Below are positions 15,827 through 24,569 of a DNA stretch of 64,000 nt, piece by piece. The notes under the pieces were generated by a model, which worked only from the letters and a program-made list of their open reading frames with translations, did no database searches and had not been told where the DNA came from. The translations under genes were made by a program, and so were the position numbers. The stretch is from Dyella sp. C9 (GTDB lineage: Bacteria; Pseudomonadota; Gammaproteobacteria; Xanthomonadales; Rhodanobacteraceae). The DNA lies in the NCBI RefSeq assembly GCF_003332825.1, contig NZ_QIRF01000018.1:27851-91850 (forward strand), written 5' to 3'. The first letter of the stretch is position 1, and each line of letters begins with the position of its first letter.

Positions 15827-16585
15827 TCAGAACTTGTAGCCGCGATGGATCGCCACGATGCCGTTGGTGAGGTTGCGCACGTCGACGCGATCGAAGCCGG
15901 CGCGTTCCATCATGCCCTTGAGCGTCTGCTGATCGGGATGCTTGCGAATCGACTCCGCGAGGTACTGGTAGCTGTCGGCGTCGCCGGCAAACAGCTGGCC
16001 GAGCTTGGGCAGCACCTTGAACGAGTGGAAGTCGTAGAGCTTGCTGAAGAGTTCGCTCTGCACGCGCGAGAACTCCAGCACCAGCGCGCGGCCACCTGGC
16101 TTGAGTACGCGGCAGATGTCCGCCAGCGCCTTGTCCTTGTCGGTGACGTTGCGCAGGCCGAAGGCCATGGTCACCGCGTCGAAGCTGTTGTCCGGGAACG
16201 GCAGGCATTCGGCATTGAGCTGGGTCCAGCGCAGGCCCGACACCAGGCCGCGGTCGGTGAGGCGATCGCGGCCCACGCTCAACATGGCGGCGTTGATATC
16301 GCCCACCACCACCTCGCCCTCGGCGCCCACCACCGGCTTCAGCAGCGCGGCGATGTCGCCGGTGCCGCCCGCCAGGTCCAGCACGCGGTCGCCACGGCGC
16401 ACGCCGCTGACGGACACGAAATGACGTTTCCACAGCCGGTGGATGCCGAACGACATCAGGTCGTTCATCAGGTCATAGCTGCTCGCCACCGAGGTGAAGA
16501 CCTGGCCGACGAGCTTCTGCTTGTCCCCGACGGGGACGTCGCGGAAGCCGAAATGGGTGGTTTGGGAGGGGGACTGGTCGCTCAT
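15827..16585 (-). CDS. ubiE: Ubiquinone/menaquinone biosynthesis C-methyltransferase UbiE
   Basis: SAM-dependent methyltransferase of 252 residues that methylates 2-polyprenyl-6-methoxybenzoquinol (and demethylmenaquinone where present) in quinone synthesis. UbiE hallmarks include TTHFGFRDVPVGDKQKLVGQVF near the N-terminus, YDLMNDLMSFGIHRLWKR, the SAM motif VLDLAGGTGDIA, AFGLRNVTDKDKAL, LVLEFSR and the C-terminal NLTNGIVAIHRGYKF. Translation starts at ATG 16585; a longer upstream frame runs into a dispersed repeat and is not coding. It is a single gene followed, after about 85 bases, by the TMEM175 homologue. Confidence 0.97.
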   Translation of the reverse strand: MSDQSPSQTTHFGFRDVPVGDKQKLVGQVFTSVASSYDLMNDLMSFGIHRLWKRHFVSVSGVRRGDRVLDLAGGTGDIAALLKPVVGAEGEVVVGDINAAMLSVGRDRLTDRGLVSGLRWTQLNAECLPFPDNSFDAVTMAFGLRNVTDKDKALADICRVLKPGGRALVLEFSRVQSELFSKLYDFHSFKVLPKLGQLFAGDADSYQYLAESIRKHPDQQTLKGMMERAGFDRVDVRNLTNGIVAIHRGYKF

Positions 16586-16646
16586 TCGCCCATGGTAGCG
16601 GATCGGAGGATAGGCTTCTTCCCTGGAGGGCCGACGGCCCTCTGCA

Positions 16647-16684
16647 CCCTCTCCCCTTCGGGGAGAGGGTTGGGGTGAGGGGGG
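16647..16684. repeat. Dispersed palindromic repeat, CTCTCCCC family (single copy)
   Basis: CCCTCTCCCC-TTC-GGGGAGAGGG followed by TTGGGGTGAGGGG. The same unit recurs at 45930-45958 and inside the Lhr-type helicase gene (59533-59570, 59637-59671, 61795-61834). The stem is a perfect palindrome with a short loop. It lies upstream of ubiE, on the promoter side. Confidence 0.8.
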
Positions 16685-16725
16685 TGCTTGCCTCACCGTA
16701 AAGTGGCCCCCCGTCAGGGCGCCCC

Positions 16726-16810
16726 CTGTAGGAGCGCGCCCTGTGCGCGACCGCCGCGTGGCGTGGTGATCGCTTCGTTGGCTTGTCGCGCACAGGGTGC
16801 GCTCCTACAG
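16726..16810. repeat. REP-type inverted repeat (GTAGGAGCGC family), complete
   Basis: CTGTAGGAGCGCGCCCTGTG at the left and CACAGGGTGCGCTCCTACAG at the right form a near-perfect 20-base-plus inverted repeat around a variable centre. The same ends occur at 31608-31706 and 38960-39040, with half copies at 45650-45676 and 57802-57818. This is an intergenic REP/BIME-like element; no mobilising transposase is in the window. Confidence 0.88.
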
Positions 16811-16846
16811 AAAAGCGGCAGGTGGCGCCGTCGCAGCGCGACGGTA

Positions 16847-18202
16847 TTACAGCACCGGCTTGCCGTCCTGCTTGTACACCACGCCATCCTTCATCACGAA
16901 GCTGACCTTCTGCATCACCGTGATGTCGTCCAGCGGGTTGCCCGGCACGGCGATCACGTCGGCGACGCGGCCTACCGCGATCTGGCCCAGTTCGTTCTGC
17001 TTGTGCAGCAGTTCGGCGGCGTGGGTGGTGGCAGCTTGCAGCACGAACATCGGCGGCATGCCGGCCTGCACCATGTACTCGAACTCCTTGGCGTTCTGGC
17101 CGTGTGGATAGACGGCCGCGTCGGTGCCGAAGGCGATCTTCACGCCAGCCTTGTACGCCTTGCCGGCGGTGGCCTGGATGATCGGGCCCACCTGCAGCGC
17201 CTTGGCGGCGACCTGCGGAGGGTAGTAGCCCGGCTTGGCGGCCATCTCCTGCACGTACTTGCCGGCGATGATGGTGGGCACGTACCAGGTGCCGTGTTCC
17301 TTCATCAGCTTCATGTCCTCGTCGTTCATGAAGGTGCCGTGCTCGATGGAATCCACTCCGCCAAGCACGGCGCGGCGGATCGCTTCCGCGCCATGCGCGT
17401 GGGCGGCCACGGTGAAGCCGTAGTCGTGCGCGGCGCTGACCACGGCCTTGATCTCATCGATGGTCATCTGGGCGTTGTCGGCGCTGGCGCTTTCGTCAAG
17501 CACGCCGCCCGAGGGCATGATCTTGATGACGTCGACACCGTCCTTGTAGTGCTGGCGCACGGCCTTGTAGGCGTCCTCGGGGCTGTTGATGATGCCGTCC
17601 TTCGCGTTGGGGTCGCCCTGCAGGTCCATGCGGTAGCCGTCGGTGGGATCGGCGTGGCCGCCGGTGGTGCCGATCGGCTTGCCCGCGGTGAACATGCGCG
17701 GGCCCGGCACGATGCCGGCATTGATGGCGTTGCGCAGGGCAATCGATTCGTTGTCGCCGTCGCCGACGTTGCGCACGGTGGTGAAGCCGGCCAACAGGGT
17801 GCGGCGCGCGTAGACGGTGGAGCGGATCGCGTAGTCGGCGGTGTTCCAGCGGAACTGGTCGGAGTACCCGGTGGGGCTGGTTTCGGAGGTGAGGTGGGTG
17901 TGCGAGTCGATCAGGCCCGGCAGGCAGGTGGCATCGGCCAGGTTCACCGAGGCGAAGTGCGCGCCGCTGGCGCTGGCGGCGTCGCGGTAGGGTTTGTCAT
18001 CGACGTGACCGCCCTTGATCTCCTTGACCTTGTGGCCCTCGACCACCAGCGTGGTTTCGCCCAGCAGCCGGCCGACCGCCGGGTCGACCAGGCGCGCGCA
18101 GTGCAGCACGGTGACGTCGTGGTTGGCCGCAGGTGCCTCCGCGGCCAGGGCTGCAGGCAAGGCGAGCGTGGCGGCGATGGCAAAGGCAAGGCGTGTGGAC
18201 AT
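16847..18202 (-). CDS. Secreted amidohydrolase family protein (imidazolonepropionase/prolidase-like)
   Basis: A 451-residue metal-dependent hydrolase with a signal peptide (MSTRLAFAIAATLALPAALA). The first metal site is HTH in LPGLIDSHTHL. The bridging lysine is probably in GVDVIKIMPSGGV, then His in VAAHAHGAEAIRRA, His in SIEHGTF and Asp in IAFGTDAAVYPHGQN, giving a complete amidohydrolase active site. Exported members close to this subgroup act on dipeptides or cyclic amides; the exact substrate is unknown. GGGGGAG seven bases before ATG 18202 fixes the start. It follows plsB on the same strand, separated by a strong hairpin. Confidence 0.9.
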   Translation of the reverse strand: MSTRLAFAIAATLALPAALAAEAPAANHDVTVLHCARLVDPAVGRLLGETTLVVEGHKVKEIKGGHVDDKPYRDAASASGAHFASVNLADATCLPGLIDSHTHLTSETSPTGYSDQFRWNTADYAIRSTVYARRTLLAGFTTVRNVGDGDNESIALRNAINAGIVPGPRMFTAGKPIGTTGGHADPTDGYRMDLQGDPNAKDGIINSPEDAYKAVRQHYKDGVDVIKIMPSGGVLDESASADNAQMTIDEIKAVVSAAHDYGFTVAAHAHGAEAIRRAVLGGVDSIEHGTFMNDEDMKLMKEHGTWYVPTIIAGKYVQEMAAKPGYYPPQVAAKALQVGPIIQATAGKAYKAGVKIAFGTDAAVYPHGQNAKEFEYMVQAGMPPMFVLQAATTHAAELLHKQNELGQIAVGRVADVIAVPGNPLDDITVMQKVSFVMKDGVVYKQDGKPVL

Positions 18203-18252
18203 GGTGGACTCCCCCGGGTGGAGAGGCCATCTTAGGCGAGCCCCCAAACGGC

Positions 18253-18280
18253 GTGAGGGGTGACTTTCGTCACCCCTCAC
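18253..18280 (-). terminator. Perfect 12-bp hairpin downstream of plsB
   Basis: GTGAGGGGTGAC and GTCACCCCTCAC form a 12-bp perfect stem. In the minus-strand transcript the loop is a stable GAAA tetraloop. It begins eight bases after the plsB stop and precedes the amidohydrolase start. The following T-run is weak, so it is either a terminator or an mRNA 3' end stabiliser. Confidence 0.55.
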
Positions 18281-18287
18281 CGATCGA

Positions 18288-20921
18288 TCAGCCTTGCCTG
18301 TCTGCCGGGTCGGCGGTGGCGTCCTCGGCCACCGGGGTGACCTCGGCGTGGGCGTGCATATGGTGCTCGGTGGCCACGTGCCGCTCGTGCAGTGCCTCGC
18401 TGGAGGCGTCGGCCGGCACCGGCTTGTCGGCCTCCTTCTCGCCCTCGCCACCACCGGTGATCTTGAGGATGGAGTGGCGCACCTCACGCGAGAGGATCAC
18501 GCGGGCGTCGCGCACCATGTCGTCCAGCGCATGGTCGTAGTCGAGCTTGCCGGCATCGTCGGTCCACACGATGCGGCTTTCGCGCAGCTTCTGGATGAAA
18601 CCGCGGAACAGCGCCTTGTCGAAGAATTCCGGCGCCGACAGTTCGTTGAGCAGGCTCAGGCGCTGCGCAGTGAGCGTGCAGGCATTCTCGAGTTCGCCGG
18701 CACTGATGGTGTGCGGGCCGTTCTTCACCAGCGCGGCGATAGTGATGTAGTAGCGCTCGAAGGCCTGGATCAGGCTGCGCGCGATGATCTTCAGCTGGAA
18801 CGCCGCATCGTCCTGGCCAGGTCCGCGTTCGAGCACACGACCGTCGCCGGTCGCCTCGAGCAGGCCGCGCCGCACGAAGAAGTCGATGGTGGCCTGCAGC
18901 TGGACACAGAAGCCATCCTTGTCCCACGGCAGGAACAGCTCGCCCTGGATGAACGGGTAGATGATGCGGCCCAGGCGCAGCACCGAGGCACGCGTCATGC
19001 GGCGGTTGTTGAGGAAGCAGCAGGCTACCCACGCGGCCGTCGCGGTGAGGTGCAGTACGTTGTTGCGGAAGTAGCTGAGCAGCACCGCCTGCTCGTCCTC
19101 GGTCACCAGCACGTCGCCCAGCGGGTGGCGCACGCGTCGGATCCAGCCCATCTGCTCGCCATAGGCGATGATGCCGGCCGGGTCCATCGAGGTGAGCGTC
19201 ATGCGATCCGAATAAGGCAGCTCTTCCAGCAGTGCCTTGGTCAGCTCCAGCTGCGACAGCAGGTCGTTCTCCGCCATCGCATGCTTGGGGGTGGCCAGCA
19301 GTGCCAGCGCCAGCAGGTTGATCGGATTCACGTCCGCGGCGCGATTGATGTTGATCTGGATGCGATCGGCCAGGTCGTCGACCACGCGGCCCAGCCACTC
19401 GGGCTTGGCTTCCGGATCGTCGATGGCGGCGCGCCAGTCGGGACTGGCCGCATCGAGCAGCGGGTTGAGCTCGATCGGCTCGCCGAAGTTCAGCGCCACA
19501 TGGCCGTAGCGCTGGCGCAGCACCTTGAGTCCGCGCAGCAGGCCGATCAGCGACTCCTTTTCCTTGGGCTTGCCGGAGAGTTCGCCGATGTAGCTCTTGC
19601 CCTCCATCAGCTTTTCGTAGCCGATGTACACCGGCTGGAACAGCACCGGGCGGCGCGGCGCGCGCAGGAAGGCGCGCACGGTCATCACCAGCATGCCGGC
19701 GCGCGGCGCCAGCAGGCGCCCGGTGCGCGAGCGGCCGCCTTCGATGAAGTATTCCATCGGCACGCCGCGGTCGATCAGCTGCGCCACGTATTCGTTGAAC
19801 ACCACCGAATACAGTGCGTTGCCCTTGAAGCTGCGGCGCAGGAAGAACGCACCGCCACGGCGCAGGATCGAGCCGATCACCGGCAGGTTAAGGTTCACGC
19901 CGGCGGCAATGTGCGGCACCACCACGCCGGACATGTGCAGCTGGTAGGACAACAGCAGGTAGTCGGTATGGCTGCGGTGGCAAGGCACGTACACCACTTC
20001 GTGGCCGGGCGCGGCAGCGCGGGCCTTCTCGAAGTGATGCATGGCGATGCCGTCGTACAGCTTGTTCCAGAAATTGGACAGCAGGAACGACGCCGAGCGC
20101 ACCACCGGGTGCGAGTAGTCGGCGGCGATCTCCATCACCATGTCGTGCGCGCGGCGCCACGCCTTGGCCTGGCTGATGTTCTCCTTCGCCGCGGTGGCGG
20201 CGATGGCGGAGCGCACGGGCTCGGCGTTGAGCACGGCATCGACCACCGTGCGGCGGTGCGACAGGTCGGGGCCGATCACCGCGGCGCGGATGCGGCGGAA
20301 GTGCGTGCGCAGCACGCGGGCGATCTTGCGGGTGAGGCGTTCGGGGCGGATCTCGCCGGCCTCGTTCACCACCGTGCGCAGCGACACTGGCGTGGAGAAA
20401 TGCACCACCGTGTCGCGGCCGTTGAGCAACAGCGCCAGCATGCGGCGGAAGCGGCCGACCACCACCCAGTTTTCCGAGAACAGCACGCTGAACCAGCCCG
20501 ACTCGCGGGTAGGCGCGCGGCCGACGTAGATGGAGACCGGCACGATCTGGATGTCGCGCTCGGGGTCACCTTCCAGCGAGCGCACCAGCTGGCCCAGCGG
20601 CTCGTTCGGCGAGCGCTTGCGGTTGCGCCCGAACAGCCAGCCATCACGGCGGGCCAGGGCGAACACCGAGCGCTTGCGGCGGGTGCCGGACAGCGGCTGC
20701 ATCGGCGAGGGCAGGCCGGCCTCGCGGCAGGCGCGCTCGAGGATCAGGCCATCGGAAAAGCCATCGCGCTCGATGACATAGCACACCGGCACGCCTGCCT
20801 GGAGCAGGGTGGCGGGTTCGGCAGGATCGCGGCGGATGCGCACCCAGGGTTCGAGCAGTTGCCCGGCCAGGTTGAACCACCAGGGCGCGCGGCTACGGGC
20901 GGGAGTGTCCGTGGTCGACAT
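18288..20921 (-). CDS. plsB: Glycerol-3-phosphate 1-O-acyltransferase PlsB
   Basis: Membrane-bound acyltransferase making 1-acyl-glycerol-3-phosphate, the first step of phospholipid synthesis. The 877-residue length suits PlsB. The catalytic HX4D box is CHRSHTDYLLL at about residues 314-324 (His315, Asp320). FFLRRSF, YFIEGGRSRTGRLL and the substrate-binding GYEKLMEG region complete the acyltransferase blocks. ATG 20921 is preferred to ATG 20930 because AGGGA then has nine-base spacing instead of one. The C-terminus carries an unusual tail rich in Glu, Ala and His (HERHVATEHHMHAHAE), discussed separately. GpsA, which makes the substrate, is encoded at 41.4 kb. Confidence 0.96.
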   Translation of the reverse strand: MSTTDTPARSRAPWWFNLAGQLLEPWVRIRRDPAEPATLLQAGVPVCYVIERDGFSDGLILERACREAGLPSPMQPLSGTRRKRSVFALARRDGWLFGRNRKRSPNEPLGQLVRSLEGDPERDIQIVPVSIYVGRAPTRESGWFSVLFSENWVVVGRFRRMLALLLNGRDTVVHFSTPVSLRTVVNEAGEIRPERLTRKIARVLRTHFRRIRAAVIGPDLSHRRTVVDAVLNAEPVRSAIAATAAKENISQAKAWRRAHDMVMEIAADYSHPVVRSASFLLSNFWNKLYDGIAMHHFEKARAAAPGHEVVYVPCHRSHTDYLLLSYQLHMSGVVVPHIAAGVNLNLPVIGSILRRGGAFFLRRSFKGNALYSVVFNEYVAQLIDRGVPMEYFIEGGRSRTGRLLAPRAGMLVMTVRAFLRAPRRPVLFQPVYIGYEKLMEGKSYIGELSGKPKEKESLIGLLRGLKVLRQRYGHVALNFGEPIELNPLLDAASPDWRAAIDDPEAKPEWLGRVVDDLADRIQININRAADVNPINLLALALLATPKHAMAENDLLSQLELTKALLEELPYSDRMTLTSMDPAGIIAYGEQMGWIRRVRHPLGDVLVTEDEQAVLLSYFRNNVLHLTATAAWVACCFLNNRRMTRASVLRLGRIIYPFIQGELFLPWDKDGFCVQLQATIDFFVRRGLLEATGDGRVLERGPGQDDAAFQLKIIARSLIQAFERYYITIAALVKNGPHTISAGELENACTLTAQRLSLLNELSAPEFFDKALFRGFIQKLRESRIVWTDDAGKLDYDHALDDMVRDARVILSREVRHSILKITGGGEGEKEADKPVPADASSEALHERHVATEHHMHAHAEVTPVAEDATADPADRQG

Positions 20922-21083
20922 GTTTAGCATTCCCTGATTGTAACGGGTGACCCAGGCTGGCTGGGTCCTGGGTTGATCGAAGGTGCCCGTGGGCGCCGCC
21001 CCGGCCTTTTACCGGAGCACAGGTAAATAAGGTGTTCTGCTTCGGGGCGGGTGCGCGACGGTGCGCGTCGCGCGAAGCCAGGC

Positions 21084-22118
21084 TCAGTGCCTGGCTGGGG
21101 TCGCCGACGAGGCGGCGGGTGCCGGTGCGGGCTTGGCGGTGGCCGGCTCCGCCAAGCCGCCCTTGGCCGGGGCCGCCGCCATCGGCTGTGCGGGTTCCGC
21201 GCTGCTGGTGGCTGCCGGCGGCGCCAGCAGGTGGTCATGCGCGTCGCGCACATTCTGCAGTACATCGGCGCTGTACCAGCGGCCGTCCTGCTCGACCAGG
21301 TCCGACTCCATCGACAGCGGCTTGCCTAGCAGCAGATAGTCGATGCGCACGTGGGCATGGCCGTTGCGGTTCTCCAGCAGGGTGACCCTCACCGAATCGA
21401 GCGTCTGGTCCACCGACAGTCCGTACAGGGCGAGCGCCTGCTTGATGCCGAGAAAACCGATGTTGTACTTCTGCATGGCCGTGTCGAAATCCAGCGCGCG
21501 CAGCTGTTCGGGCGTCTTGATGTCGAGCTTGCGCGCGGTGTCCACGGCGATGGCAATGGCCTGCTTGGCTCGCGTCTGGTCGAACCATGGCGCCTGCTGC
21601 GCCCACGGGGCCAGTACGTTGATCACCGCCGTGGCCTGCGCCTTCTGCAGCGTGGTCATGTCCTTGCTCTGGGCCACGCCGGTGGCGGCGATGGCCTGCG
21701 CGATGCCCACCATCACCGGCAACTGGTCGTGATACTGCGCCTGCAGCTGCAGCAGCTTGGGGCGCGCCAGTGCGTAAAGCTTGCTCTCGGCATCCGGCTC
21801 GGTGAGCTGCTGCACGTTCTTGATGAAGTCCGCGCGGTCTTCGGGCGAGATCGGTTGCTGGTCCGGACGCGGGCGGGTCCAGTCCGCGCGCAGCGTGTCG
21901 TAGTCGGCCGGGGGCAGGGCGTGTTTCCAGAAGCCGGCGAAGTCGCCAGCCTTGATCAGGGCCACCGACTGCTGCACCGACGCCTCGGGCGTTTCGCCGC
22001 CGGCGACGACGGGCGGCGGGGTGCTCTTGTGCGTGGTCATCACCAGTGCGAGCACCGAGGCCAGCACGAGCAGGGCGACGAACGCGCCAACGGCGTAGTA
22101 GACGGATGAGCGACGCAT
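21084..22118 (-). CDS. Membrane-anchored protein of unknown function
   Basis: A 344-residue protein with one N-terminal membrane anchor (residues 8-28) and the remainder predicted in the periplasm. The body is helical and rich in Gln, Ala and Asp; no catalytic motif is recognisable. A final segment from about residue 235 (DSVRVTLLENRNGHAHVRIDYLLLGKPLSMESDLVEQDGRWY is the recognisable part, reading like a small beta sheet) resembles a DUF4878/NTF2-like fold only loosely. The last 60 residues are a low-complexity Ala/Pro-rich tail. AGAGA lies six bases before ATG 22118. Single gene, with plsB 160 bases downstream. No function is proposed. Confidence 0.8.
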   Translation of the reverse strand: MRRSSVYYAVGAFVALLVLASVLALVMTTHKSTPPPVVAGGETPEASVQQSVALIKAGDFAGFWKHALPPADYDTLRADWTRPRPDQQPISPEDRADFIKNVQQLTEPDAESKLYALARPKLLQLQAQYHDQLPVMVGIAQAIAATGVAQSKDMTTLQKAQATAVINVLAPWAQQAPWFDQTRAKQAIAIAVDTARKLDIKTPEQLRALDFDTAMQKYNIGFLGIKQALALYGLSVDQTLDSVRVTLLENRNGHAHVRIDYLLLGKPLSMESDLVEQDGRWYSADVLQNVRDAHDHLLAPPAATSSAEPAQPMAAAPAKGGLAEPATAKPAPAPAASSATPARH

Positions 22119-22439
22119 GGAATCTCTGATGGTGGCGCCCGTCGAACCTGCAGGTGCGGGCGGTCGGCGGAGCGTAAGCGTGTCGACTCCGCGTGAACAA
22201 GAGGCGGAAGCCGCGGCCGTGATGCCTGTTCAGGAGGTGGCGGAGTGGGGCCGCAAAAAGAAAACCCCGCGGGCGTTGGGCCTCACGGGGTAATCCGGCA
22301 GAGCCGGAAGGGAAATGGCCTTGCCTGCGGAGTTTTCAAGGTCGGCAGGTGTTGGCGGGGAAGATCTTACTTCCCCGTTAAAGTTAAAGCAATACTTTAA
22401 GTAATGCTACGTAAGTTAATGTTTTAATTGATATTGATG
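22119..22439. other. AT-rich intergenic region with stacked hairpins
   Basis: A 321-base gap between two minus-strand genes. Going from the phosphatase stop it holds a very AT-rich patch (14 G/C among 22381-22440), an imperfect dyad at 22389-22407, an 8-bp perfect hairpin CGGGGAAG/CTTCCCCG at 22356-22377, and a terminator-like hairpin with T-run at 22254-22291. No gene is evident. Confidence 0.6.
22254..22291 (-). terminator. Rho-independent terminator of the P4 acid phosphatase transcript
   Basis: On the minus strand ACCCCG ... CGGGGT (22291-22286 and 22269-22264) closes a hairpin that is followed at once by TTTTCTTTTT. It lies about 150 bases past the phosphatase stop, with the 22356-22377 hairpin in between. 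Confidence 0.6.
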
Positions 22440-23351
22440 TCAGTCAAAACGCAGCGACTGAATTTTTTGGCGGCGGCGTTCGTCGCGCGGCGCGCTCCAG
22501 TCATTATTAAACAAAGCCGGTTCCCATGCGCCATAGGTGGGGTTGGGCAGCACGAACCAGCGTGTGCCTACCCATGCCATATAGGGGGTGACGGCCTTCT
22601 CGCGGCCTTCGGCGTTGTTGGCCAGAACGGTCACAAAATCGCCGATCTGGTCGCCAAATTGCATCAAGACGCGGTATTTGTGGCTGATCAGCTGGCGGCG
22701 GCAGCCCTTCTCGGTGCCAATCTGCTCGCAGTCCTCCACAAAGGTGCCCAAGCCGAGGAAGGCCTCCGGGCCGGAGACCGGCAGGCCTTCCTTGCGCAGG
22801 TTGGCCAGGGTGGCCTGGTCCAGGTCCTTGGCACGGTTGGAGATGTAGATCACGGCGATGCCGTGCTTGGCCGCGAACTGGGTGAACTCCACCACACCGG
22901 GCAGGGCGCGGGCACGCTGCTCGTTGCACCAGGCAGCCCAATCGGCCTCGTTGTACTCGCCCCCGCTCTTCACCAGACGCGCCTGGTAGGGCGTGTTGTC
23001 GAGCACGGTCTCGTCGATGTCGAGCACCACCGCAGGCTTGAGGCCCTTGGCCGGGGCTACGCGGTCGTCCTTGGCCAGGGCGTCCCAGCTCGGATCGGCC
23101 ATGGCGGCCAGCAGGCGCGCCTCGGCGTCACGGTAGGTCTGCAGGTAGATCAGGTCGTGCTCGATCGCCGTCTGGCTCCAGGCCACCGCATTGAGGTTGT
23201 CGTCGGCGCCGGGGCCGGCCGGAGCAGCAGGGGCCGGGGCGGCGGCAGCGGGCGCAGCGACCGGTGCGCTGGACGGTGCCTTGGCAGGGTTGGCGGAGCA
23301 ACCGGCAAGCAGGATCAGGGCGGCAACTGCCGCCGGCAGACGAGACGTCAT
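22440..23351 (-). CDS. 5'-nucleotidase, lipoprotein e(P4)/class C acid phosphatase family
   Basis: HAD-type (subclass IIIB) phosphatase of 303 residues, predicted to be an outer-membrane or periplasmic lipoprotein. A lipobox LLAGC at residues 15-19 follows a short signal sequence, then an Ala/Pro-rich linker to about residue 45. The nucleophile motif is VVLDIDETVLDN, matching DxDxT, with a second HAD motif in IAVIYISNRAKDLDQATLANL. WCNEQRARALPGVVEF and the later FGDQIGDF acidic motif III support the assignment. Members dephosphorylate nucleotides such as NMN and 5'-nucleotides outside the cytoplasm, allowing uptake. AGGGA lies nine bases before ATG 23351. Divergent from the AI-2E permease. 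Confidence 0.92.
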   Translation of the reverse strand: MTSRLPAAVAALILLAGCSANPAKAPSSAPVAAPAAAAPAPAAPAGPGADDNLNAVAWSQTAIEHDLIYLQTYRDAEARLLAAMADPSWDALAKDDRVAPAKGLKPAVVLDIDETVLDNTPYQARLVKSGGEYNEADWAAWCNEQRARALPGVVEFTQFAAKHGIAVIYISNRAKDLDQATLANLRKEGLPVSGPEAFLGLGTFVEDCEQIGTEKGCRRQLISHKYRVLMQFGDQIGDFVTVLANNAEGREKAVTPYMAWVGTRWFVLPNPTYGAWEPALFNNDWSAPRDERRRQKIQSLRFD

Positions 23352-23540
23352 GAAGGATTCCCTGGGGAGACTGATCGGACAGGATCGGAGAAGTTTACGA
23401 CAGCGACGTGTCGATCCTGCGGCTGGAGCATGCCGGGTGGCTCCCTGAAGCCCCGTCGTGCAGCGAGGCGGGGAGGGCTAGCCGTTGCGCGGGTCTGCTG
23501 AGAGACTCACGGGGCCTTTCCCCCAGTCGCATGAAATTGC

Positions 23541-24569
23541 ATGGAACCTGAGTCGCCCGTTCGCCCCGCCACTACCGCCATCCGCCTGACCAGCTACGTG
23601 CTGGCGGGAGCTGCACTCCTGCTGGTGCCGCTGCTGCATCTGTTGCCGGCGTTGTTTGCGGGACTGCTGGTGTACGAACTGGTGCAGTCCCTGGCACCGC
23701 TGCTGGGCAAGCGGGTGCCCAGCGATCGTGCGCGCGTGCTTGCAGTGGCCCTGCTCGGCACCATCGTGGTGGGCCTGTTGGTGCTGTTGATCCTTAGCGC
23801 GGTGAGCTTCCTGCGCAACGAGATCGGCAACCCCGAGGTGCTGTGGCAGCAGCAGCTGATGCCACTGGTGGAGAAGGCGCGCGAGCAGTTGCCCTCGTCG
23901 GTGGTGGGCTGGTTGCCTGATACGGTCGACGACCTGCGCATGATGGCGATGGAGCTGACCCGCAAGCACTCGGTGAGCCTGCAGACCATCGGCAAGGAAG
24001 CGGCGCGCGTGTTCGTGCACATCATCATCGGCATGGTGCTCGGCGCGATCGTGGCGCTGAGCCGGGCACGCCCGGCGCACCAGGTCGGCCCGCTGGCATC
24101 GACGCTGGGCCTGCGCGCACAGCGTTTGGCCGAGGCCTTCCACAACATCGTGTTCGCGCAGATCAAGATCTCGCTGCTCAACACCGTATTCACCGCGATC
24201 TTCCTGCTCGGTGTGCTTCCGCTGATGGACATCCATGTGCCGCTGGCAAAGACGCTGGTGGTGCTGACCTTCATCGTCGGCCTGTTGCCGGTGATCGGCA
24301 ACCTGATTTCCAACACCGCCATCACCATTGCCGGATTGTCGATCTCCCTGGGCGTCGGCGTGGCGGCGTTGGGCTTCCTGATCCTGATCCACAAGCTGGA
24401 ATATTTCCTCAACGCGCGCCTCGTGGGCGGCCAGATCCGCGCGCGCGCATGGGAGCTGCTGGTGGCGATGCTCGCGATGGAGGCGGCGTTCGGCCTGGCT
24501 GGCCTGATCGCGGCACCGATTTACTATGCCTACCTGAAGAGCGAGCTCGAGGCCGAACGGCTGATCTGA
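23541..24569 (+). CDS. AI-2E family transporter (PF01594)
   Basis: A 342-residue inner-membrane protein with about eight membrane segments in the arrangement typical of PF01594. The family core is visible from VFAQIKISLLNTVFTAIFLLG through PLMDIHVPLAKTLVVLTFIVGLLPVIGNLISNTAITIAGLSIS to the C-terminal HKLEYFLNARLVGGQIRARAWELL. The family contains the TqsA putative autoinducer-2 exporter and Na+/H+ antiporters, so the name is nominal and substrate unknown. ATG 23541 is the first usable start; no strong ribosome binding site is seen. It stands alone. Confidence 0.9.
   Translation: MEPESPVRPATTAIRLTSYVLAGAALLLVPLLHLLPALFAGLLVYELVQSLAPLLGKRVPSDRARVLAVALLGTIVVGLLVLLILSAVSFLRNEIGNPEVLWQQQLMPLVEKAREQLPSSVVGWLPDTVDDLRMMAMELTRKHSVSLQTIGKEAARVFVHIIIGMVLGAIVALSRARPAHQVGPLASTLGLRAQRLAEAFHNIVFAQIKISLLNTVFTAIFLLGVLPLMDIHVPLAKTLVVLTFIVGLLPVIGNLISNTAITIAGLSISLGVGVAALGFLILIHKLEYFLNARLVGGQIRARAWELLVAMLAMEAAFGLAGLIAAPIYYAYLKSELEAERLI

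Noticed and set aside
18294..20927. 877-codon open frame on the plus strand opposite plsB
   Set aside because: It mirrors plsB almost end to end, has no motif, and its composition is the complement of plsB codon usage. High GC makes such antisense frames common.
22254..22440. Riboswitch upstream of the anchored protein
   Set aside because: The hairpins are arranged as the 3' end of the phosphatase transcript, no conserved aptamer core is recognisable, and the downstream gene has no metabolic link.
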